From an uncultured Pelagibacteraceae bacterium (GTDB taxonomy: Bacteria > Pseudomonadota > Alphaproteobacteria > Pelagibacterales > Pelagibacteraceae), in assembly GCA_902530215.1 (NCBI GenBank), contig CABZZR010000002.1, positions 72,001-130,460 of the forward strand: a stretch of DNA of 58,460 nt. Reading direction: 5' to 3'. A model generated the notes under the pieces. The model was not told the origin of the DNA and searched no databases. It was given only the letters and a program-made list of their open reading frames with translations. Below, piece by piece: positions 54,084 to 58,460 of this stretch; within the stretch, counting starts at the first letter, position 1, and each line of letters opens with the position of its first letter. Both the position numbers and the translations under genes were made by a program.

Positions 54084-54810
54084 TTTTATCTTTAAAATAA
54101 ATTTTTTTAATAATAAAAGCTATTATTAAAATAATAAAAAATCCTATTAGAGGTATATAAATTTCGGGGGACTTTATTACTGTTGTAAAGCTAAGTGTTG
54201 AATTTTTATCTATTACTTTCTCTATGCCACTCCCAAGAGATGCGGTAATAAACATTGAGGGAGCACTTCCTATTAAAGTCGCAATTACATAATTTTTAAC
54301 AGACATGTTAAATAAAACAGGCAAAATATTTTGTATTCCATAGGGTGTTCCTCCTCCCCCAATAAATCTAAAACACATAAAATACATGAGTTCGTTTTTA
54401 TTAAAAAGTATTTTTAATTTAGAAAATCTTTCAGCAAATTTTTTTTCGATAAAATTTTTAAAGAATAAATTTGCTAGTTGATATAAAAAAACTGCCCCAA
54501 TAGTTGTTGATAAAAGCACTAAAACTAATCCCAACCATTTTCCAAAAACAAATCCAGCAAAAATTAATAGTGGTCCAGCAAATCCTAGAAGCAATGTCCA
54601 TAAGATGCAAAAAATAAAAAAAGTAAAAATGAAAAACCAGAAGTAATCTTGTTTATAATCTAAAATTATTTGTCTATTATCTCTTATAAGGTCATAATTC
54701 GTAAGATCTTTAAAATCTATAATGGAAAATAAAAAAAATAACGCAGTAAAAAGGATTATCAAATAAATGGACGCAAGAACTAATTTAAAATTTAAAGAAT
54801 TCAAGTTCAT
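54076..54810 (-). CDS. TVP38/TMEM64 (VTT domain) membrane protein
   Basis: A 244-residue membrane protein with about six hydrophobic segments. The VTT-domain core is visible as LLGFAGPLLIFAGFVFGKWL, STTIGAVFLYQLANLFF, then YFMCFRFIGGGGTPYGIQNI and SAPSMFITASLGSGIEK. Family members (DedA/TMEM64 group) are linked to lipid scrambling or undecaprenyl phosphate recycling, which would fit the two glycosyltransferases downstream. It is divergent from rpmH across 78 bases. Confidence 0.82.
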   Translation of the reverse strand: MNLNSLNFKLVLASIYLIILFTALFFLFSIIDFKDLTNYDLIRDNRQIILDYKQDYFWFFIFTFFIFCILWTLLLGFAGPLLIFAGFVFGKWLGLVLVLLSTTIGAVFLYQLANLFFKNFIEKKFAERFSKLKILFNKNELMYFMCFRFIGGGGTPYGIQNILPVLFNMSVKNYVIATLIGSAPSMFITASLGSGIEKVIDKNSTLSFTTVIKSPEIYIPLIGFFIILIIAFIIKKIYFKDKNE

Positions 54811-54888
54811 AAAGCAATTTTAAGCTGTACTTCTTAATACGATTTCCATATAAATAACAAAAAATTTCTCAAAAAACTAAACAAATTT

Positions 54889-55023
54889 ATGAAAAGAACA
54901 TATCAACCAAGCAAATTAGTGAGAAAGAGGAGACATGGATTCAGATCTCGCATGAAAACCAAAGGGGGAAGAAAAACTCTTTCAAGACGAAGATCAAAGG
55001 GGAGAACAACTCTATCTACCTAA
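54889..55023 (+). CDS. rpmH: 50S ribosomal protein L34
   Basis: The 44-residue protein reads [20 protein letters not shown], then [19 protein letters not shown] and ends TTLST, a complete L34 of alphaproteobacterial length. It is followed 6 bases later by rnpA, the universal order near oriC in many bacteria, although this window shows no dnaA boxes or dnaA. A TATAAA that may be its -10 lies about 35 bases upstream (54849-54854). Confidence 0.97.
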   Translation: MKRTYQPSKLVRKRRHGFRSRMKTKGGRKTLSRRRSKGRTTLST

Positions 55024-55029
55024 CCAAAA

Positions 55030-55383
55030 ATGATAAAATTTGTTAGTTTAAAACGTAGCAAAGATTTTCAAACAATTTTAGGTGAAAATAGATTTAATAC
55101 AAATTATTTTACAATGTTTTATGGAAAGTCTTTAAATAAATCTAGAAAAAAGATGAATGAATTAAATATTAGTTTTGTAGCAAAAAAAAAAATTGGTAGC
55201 GCTGTAAAAAGAAATAAAATTAAAAGAAGACTAAAATTTGCTGTTCAAAAATTATTAAAAAATAAAAATAAAGTAAATCTTGATTTTACATATGTAATTT
55301 TGGCTAAATCAAAAATTTTTGATGATGAGTTTTCAAAAACTTTTAGTCAGATCAAAACTGCATTTGAAAAAGCAAAATGCTAG
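55030..55383 (+). CDS. rnpA: Ribonuclease P protein component
   Basis: Protein subunit of RNase P, which trims tRNA 5' leaders. The 117-residue basic protein has VSLKRSKDFQTIL near the start and the RNA-binding block ISFVAKKKIGSAVKRNKIKRRLKFA, cited as KKIGSAVKRNKIKRRLKFA. It lies between rpmH (6 bases) and yidD. RNase P activity is needed here to free tRNA-Phe from infA and tRNA-His from its leader. Confidence 0.96.
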   Translation: MIKFVSLKRSKDFQTILGENRFNTNYFTMFYGKSLNKSRKKMNELNISFVAKKKIGSAVKRNKIKRRLKFAVQKLLKNKNKVNLDFTYVILAKSKIFDDEFSKTFSQIKTAFEKAKC

Positions 55384-55396
55384 AATTGTATATAAA

Positions 55397-55660
55397 ATGA
55401 ATATTTTAACTAATATAATTATTTTGATAATTAAATCATACAAACTAATTGTATCTCCACTCTTGGGACATAACTGCAGATATTTGCCTAGTTGCTCAGA
55501 ATATTTTATTGAATCTTTAAAAATATATGGAACTATTAAAGGAAGCTATTTAGGTTTTAAAAGAATTTTAAGTTGTCACCCTTTAAAAATTTTAGGAGGA
55601 GGAGATGGGTTTGACCCAGTTCCTATTAAAAAAGGAAGTGAAAAAATAAATGGACACTAA
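55397..55660 (+). CDS. yidD: Membrane protein insertion efficiency factor YidD
   Basis: An 87-residue protein. ATG 55397 gives the family N-terminus (MNILTNIIILIIKSYKLIVS); a longer frame from 55319 overlaps rnpA and is rejected. The conserved block is CRYLPSCSEYFIESLKIYG, then GSYLGFKRILSCHPL and GGGDGFDPVP. It starts 13 bases after rnpA and overlaps yidC by 11 bases, as usual. Confidence 0.94.
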   Translation: MNILTNIIILIIKSYKLIVSPLLGHNCRYLPSCSEYFIESLKIYGTIKGSYLGFKRILSCHPLKILGGGDGFDPVPIKKGSEKINGH

Positions 55661-57341
55661 AAACATAATTTTTGCAATTATTCTTTCAACTTTAGTTTTA
55701 GTTGTGTGGGCAACCTTTTTTGAAGTACCTCCAGTTAATCAAAATTTAAAGAACAATAATGAAAAAATAATTAAAAAAAATGATACCTCACCTTCGCCAT
55801 CAATTGAAAAAACTAAACCCTCATCAAAAGTCTTGCGAGGCGAAGCTATTAAAAGTGTAGAGAGAGTAAGTTTAGAAAATCAAAATATAAAAGGATCTAT
55901 ATCTTTAGAGGGTGGAGTTATTGATGATATCACATTTAAAAATTATAACGTTAGCTTGAATAGCCAGGATAAGGTAATTTTTTTAAACCCCAAAAACTCA
56001 GAGGAAGGCTATTATATAGGAACAGGCTGGACAGCGGCTGATAAAGAAAATCTTGATCTCCCTTTGGAAAACACAATATGGAAAATTAAAGGTAATAAAA
56101 ATTTATCACCAAACAATCCGATTTTGCTTGAGTGGAAAAATAATCAGGGTTTAATTTTTTTAAAAAAAATTGAATTAGATGATAAATTTTTATTTACCAT
56201 AACTCAGACTATAAAAAACACGTCGAACAAAGCCTATCAATTTTATCCCTATGCCCAAATAACAAGAAATTATAAACCAGAAGTTACTCCTATTTATATT
56301 TTGCATGAAGGTTTCATTGGTATGTTTGATGAAGAACTTAAAGAGGAAGACTATGAAGATATAGATAAAAATAAATTTAGCAAAAGTAGTACGAAAGGAT
56401 GGCTGGGGATTACAGATAAATACTGGCTAACCGCAATAGTTCCTGAGAATGGTAGTAAATTTCAATCAGAATTTATTAGCACCAACGGAAAATACAAAGC
56501 TAACTTTATAATTACAGAGCCAAAAATTCTTAATCCAAATACTTCCATAAATAATGTTGTTAGTAGCTTTGTGGCCGCTAAAGAAGTAGACGTTATAGAC
56601 GACTACGCAGAAAAACTTTCAATTGAAAAATTTGATTTGGCAATAGATTGGGGATGGTTTTATTTTATAACTAAACCTCTATTTTTTGTAATACATTACT
56701 TTTTTAAGATTACTGGTAATTTTGGAGTGGCGATTATTATTCTTACTGCATTGGTACGTCTAGCTTTTTTCCCTTTAGCAAATTATTCTTTTAGATCAAT
56801 GGCAAAAATGAAAATACTACAACCAGAAATGATAAGGCTAAAAGAACTTCATAAAGATGATAAAACAAAATTACAGCAAGAAATGATGGCTCTATATAAG
56901 AGAGAAAATGTTAATCCAATTTCTGGGTGTTTGCCGGTACTAATTCAAATTCCTTTTTTCTTTGCGGTATATAAAATGCTTTTTGTAACCATTGAGATGA
57001 GACAACAGCCTTTTTTTGGATGGATACAAGATCTTTCTGCTAGAGACCCTACTTCAATATTTAACTTATTTGGATTAATTCCTTGGGATCCCCCAACTTT
57101 TTTAATGATTGGAGTGTGGCCTATAATCATGGGTTTAAGTATGTACTTACAGCAGAAACTAAATCCAGCGCCAGCAGATCCAATCCAGGCAAAAATTTTT
57201 ATGTTTTTTCCATTATTTTTAACAATTATATTGGCTCCATTTCCTTCAGGCTTGGTAATTTACTGGACGGTTTCAAATATATTAACCATCGCACAGCAAT
57301 GGGTTATCATGCGGGGCACAAAGGTAAAGACTGTAAGATAA
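55650..57341 (+). CDS. yidC: Membrane protein insertase YidC
   Basis: Inserts inner-membrane proteins alone or with SecYEG. The 563-residue protein has an N-terminal anchor (residues 6-24), a large periplasmic beta domain (about 80-330) and the C-terminal five-helix core with FGVAIIILTALVRLAFFPLA, NPISGCLPVLIQIPFFFAVY and PSGLVIYWTVSNILTIAQQ. It follows yidD with an 11-base overlap. argB starts 1 base after its stop; the GTPase gene engB that often sits between them in alphaproteobacteria is absent. Confidence 0.97.
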   Translation: MDTKNIIFAIILSTLVLVVWATFFEVPPVNQNLKNNNEKIIKKNDTSPSPSIEKTKPSSKVLRGEAIKSVERVSLENQNIKGSISLEGGVIDDITFKNYNVSLNSQDKVIFLNPKNSEEGYYIGTGWTAADKENLDLPLENTIWKIKGNKNLSPNNPILLEWKNNQGLIFLKKIELDDKFLFTITQTIKNTSNKAYQFYPYAQITRNYKPEVTPIYILHEGFIGMFDEELKEEDYEDIDKNKFSKSSTKGWLGITDKYWLTAIVPENGSKFQSEFISTNGKYKANFIITEPKILNPNTSINNVVSSFVAAKEVDVIDDYAEKLSIEKFDLAIDWGWFYFITKPLFFVIHYFFKITGNFGVAIIILTALVRLAFFPLANYSFRSMAKMKILQPEMIRLKELHKDDKTKLQQEMMALYKRENVNPISGCLPVLIQIPFFFAVYKMLFVTIEMRQQPFFGWIQDLSARDPTSIFNLFGLIPWDPPTFLMIGVWPIIMGLSMYLQQKLNPAPADPIQAKIFMFFPLFLTIILAPFPSGLVIYWTVSNILTIAQQWVIMRGTKVKTVR

Positions 57342-57342
57342 A

Positions 57343-58215
57343 ATGCTACCTGCAGAAAATTTAAATATTACAATTAAAGAAGTTTGGCCGAAAAATGGTC
57401 CTTCAACAAAAGAAGTTGAAAAATATGTAAAAAAATATGCAAAAGAAAAAATTGTAATTAAATGTGGTGGACGTGTTCTCCTTGATAAATCTCTTTTAAA
57501 TAGCTTGATAGAAGATGTGGTGATTTTAAAAAAATTAGGTCTAACCCCAATTTTAGTTCATGGAGGCGGATTAGGAATCAAAAAAAAATTAGATGAACAA
57601 AATATCCAAAGCAAATTTATAATGGGGCTAAGAGCTACAGATGAAAAAATAATTAAAGTAGTTGAAGATGTCATGACAAAATTTAACAAAGAAATTGTTA
57701 GCGCTTTAGAAAAAAAAACATGTAAAGCAAAGTCAATCACTGTAAAAGAAAACAATATAATTTACGTAGAACAAGAAAATAAAGAATTAGGATTTGTTGG
57801 AAAACCTAAGAGAATAGACGCAAAATTGCTTAAAGAAATTATCAAAGATGATTTTGTTCCTGTAATAACACCTATGGGTTTAGATGAAAAAGGTAATTCA
57901 TATAATATAAACGGTGATACTGCTGCAGGAGCTCTGGCAACAAGTATTAAATCTAGAAGACTAATGTTGTTAACAGATATTGATGGTGTCTTAGATGATA
58001 AAGATAAGTTAATACCTGAAATAAACACGATAAATGCCAAACAATTAATTGAAAGCAAAACTATTCATGGAGGAATGATACCAAAAATGAAAACTTGTAT
58101 TGATGCAATTAATAATGGGGTAAGAGCAGTTGTTATTATTGATGGAAGAAGGCCTCATTCAATTCTTTTTGAATTATTTTCAGATGAAGGTGCGGGAACT
58201 CTAATTAGAAAATGA
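57343..58215 (+). CDS. argB: Acetylglutamate kinase
   Basis: Phosphorylates N-acetylglutamate, the second step of arginine synthesis. The 290-residue protein has IVIKCGGRVLLDKSLL, LVHGGGLGIKKKLDEQ, the substrate loop NINGDTAAGALATSIKSRRL, cited as INGDTAAGALATSIKS, LTDIDGVLDDKDKLIPEI and GGMIPKMKTCIDAINNGV. The first glycine-rich motif reads KCGG where KYGG is usual. It overlaps the downstream HAD gene by 4 bases (ATGA). Confidence 0.96.
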   Translation: MLPAENLNITIKEVWPKNGPSTKEVEKYVKKYAKEKIVIKCGGRVLLDKSLLNSLIEDVVILKKLGLTPILVHGGGLGIKKKLDEQNIQSKFIMGLRATDEKIIKVVEDVMTKFNKEIVSALEKKTCKAKSITVKENNIIYVEQENKELGFVGKPKRIDAKLLKEIIKDDFVPVITPMGLDEKGNSYNINGDTAAGALATSIKSRRLMLLTDIDGVLDDKDKLIPEINTINAKQLIESKTIHGGMIPKMKTCIDAINNGVRAVVIIDGRRPHSILFELFSDEGAGTLIRK

Positions 58216-58460
58216 ACGAATTAAAAAATATAAAGTATTGGATTTTTGATTTAGACAATACTCTCTACTCAGGAAAAACTAAAGTATTTGATCAAGTAGA
58301 TAAGAAAATGTCAAAATATATATCTGAAAAACTTAATATTAATATTGAAGAAGCAAGAAAAGTTCAAAAAAATTATTTTTATGAGTATAATACAACACTT
58401 AATGGTATGATTAAAAATCACAAAATTAATGCTGATGAATTTTTAGAGTATGTACATGAT
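58212..58460 (+). CDS. Pyrimidine 5'-nucleotidase-like HAD hydrolase (cut by window end)
   Basis: The first 83 residues of a frame open to the window end. It starts MNELKNIKYWIFDLDNTLYS, which holds the HAD nucleophile motif DLDNT, followed by a helical cap region (MSKYISEKLNINIEEARKVQ). This is the N-terminus of the pyrimidine 5'-nucleotidase (PyrN/Sdt1-like) subgroup, which follows argB in many alphaproteobacteria. The start overlaps the argB stop as ATGA. The catalytic Lys and second Asp motifs lie outside the window. Confidence 0.85.
   Translation, partial: MNELKNIKYWIFDLDNTLYSGKTKVFDQVDKKMSKYISEKLNINIEEARKVQKNYFYEYNTTLNGMIKNHKINADEFLEYVHD

Noticed and set aside
55319-55396. Longer yidD start inside rnpA
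   Set aside because: The first 26 residues are out-of-frame rnpA sequence. The conserved YidD N-terminus begins at ATG 55397.
57083-57364. A 93-residue frame at the yidC/argB junction as a remnant of engB
   Set aside because: Its translation has no G1 P-loop or other GTPase motif, and it lies mostly inside the conserved YidC C-terminal core.

Overview
The window is a gene-dense, strongly A+T-rich piece of a bacterial chromosome. Nearly every base is coding, and no gap between genes exceeds about 270 bases. The gene content and order are alphaproteobacterial: GcrA, DUF2093 beside waaA/lpxK, BamF (DUF3035) beside lspA, DUF2948 beside murA, cycM-kdsB-pheA, SRP RNA-dnaX-ybaB-recR, rpmH-rnpA-yidD-yidC-argB, and a tRNA-His with A73 and no G-1. 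With the compact layout and A+T richness, this points to a streamlined marine alphaproteobacterium of SAR11 (Pelagibacterales) type or a close relative. The exact clade cannot be fixed from the window. No rRNA, insertion sequence, prophage, CRISPR array or toxin-antitoxin pair was seen.

Layout. 1-9.7 kb: prfA (3' end cut by the window), ispG, lysC, then ubiG, a DUF1178 protein, argJ, secA and accA. 9.7-16.3 kb: malate synthase G behind a tiny upstream ORF, then the minus-strand unit SRP RNA-dnaX-ybaB-recR and the unit kdsB-pheA. 16.4-21.5 kb: a membrane cytochrome c, argF, argD, an ABC-2 permease, gcrA and an Ldh-type dehydrogenase. 21.5-24.6 kb: a zinc-uptake locus (znuA divergent from znuC-znuB-zur) with a palindromic Zur-like operator in the divergent gap. 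24.8-32.4 kb: a PiT-like permease, ubiA and a tightly coupled lipid A/Kdo run (msbA-like, waaA, lpxK, lpxL) ending in a Cas4/RecB-like nuclease, then DUF2093. 32.4-40.8 kb: purD, rsmD, then pgi-bamF-lspA-ileS-ribF-HAD hydrolase on the minus strand.

40.8-46.4 kb: groES-groEL behind a heat-shock-type promoter, converging on a histidine unit in which tRNA-His, hisS, hisZ and hisG follow each other directly. A cold-shock protein follows. 46.7-54.8 kb: a probable sugar O-methyltransferase, tRNA-Phe touching the infA stop codon, DUF2948, murA, dcd with a 38-codon coupled ORF, a 63-aa basic protein, tRNA-Thr, and a likely glycosylation set (GT41/SPINDLY-type transferase, GT4 transferase, VTT membrane protein). 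54.9-58.5 kb: rpmH, rnpA, yidD, yidC, argB and the start of a HAD nucleotidase.

Most genes are housekeeping. Operons run with 4-base ATGA or 5-base TAATG overlaps, so translation is probably coupled in many places. The most unusual points are the tRNA-His/hisS/hisZ/hisG unit, the groEL terminator hairpin written inside the hisG reading frame, an AccA with a membrane-spanning tail, a SecA with a damaged zinc motif, the uORF ahead of glcB, the nuclease appended to the lipid A operon, and the unreported small ORF in front of dcd.
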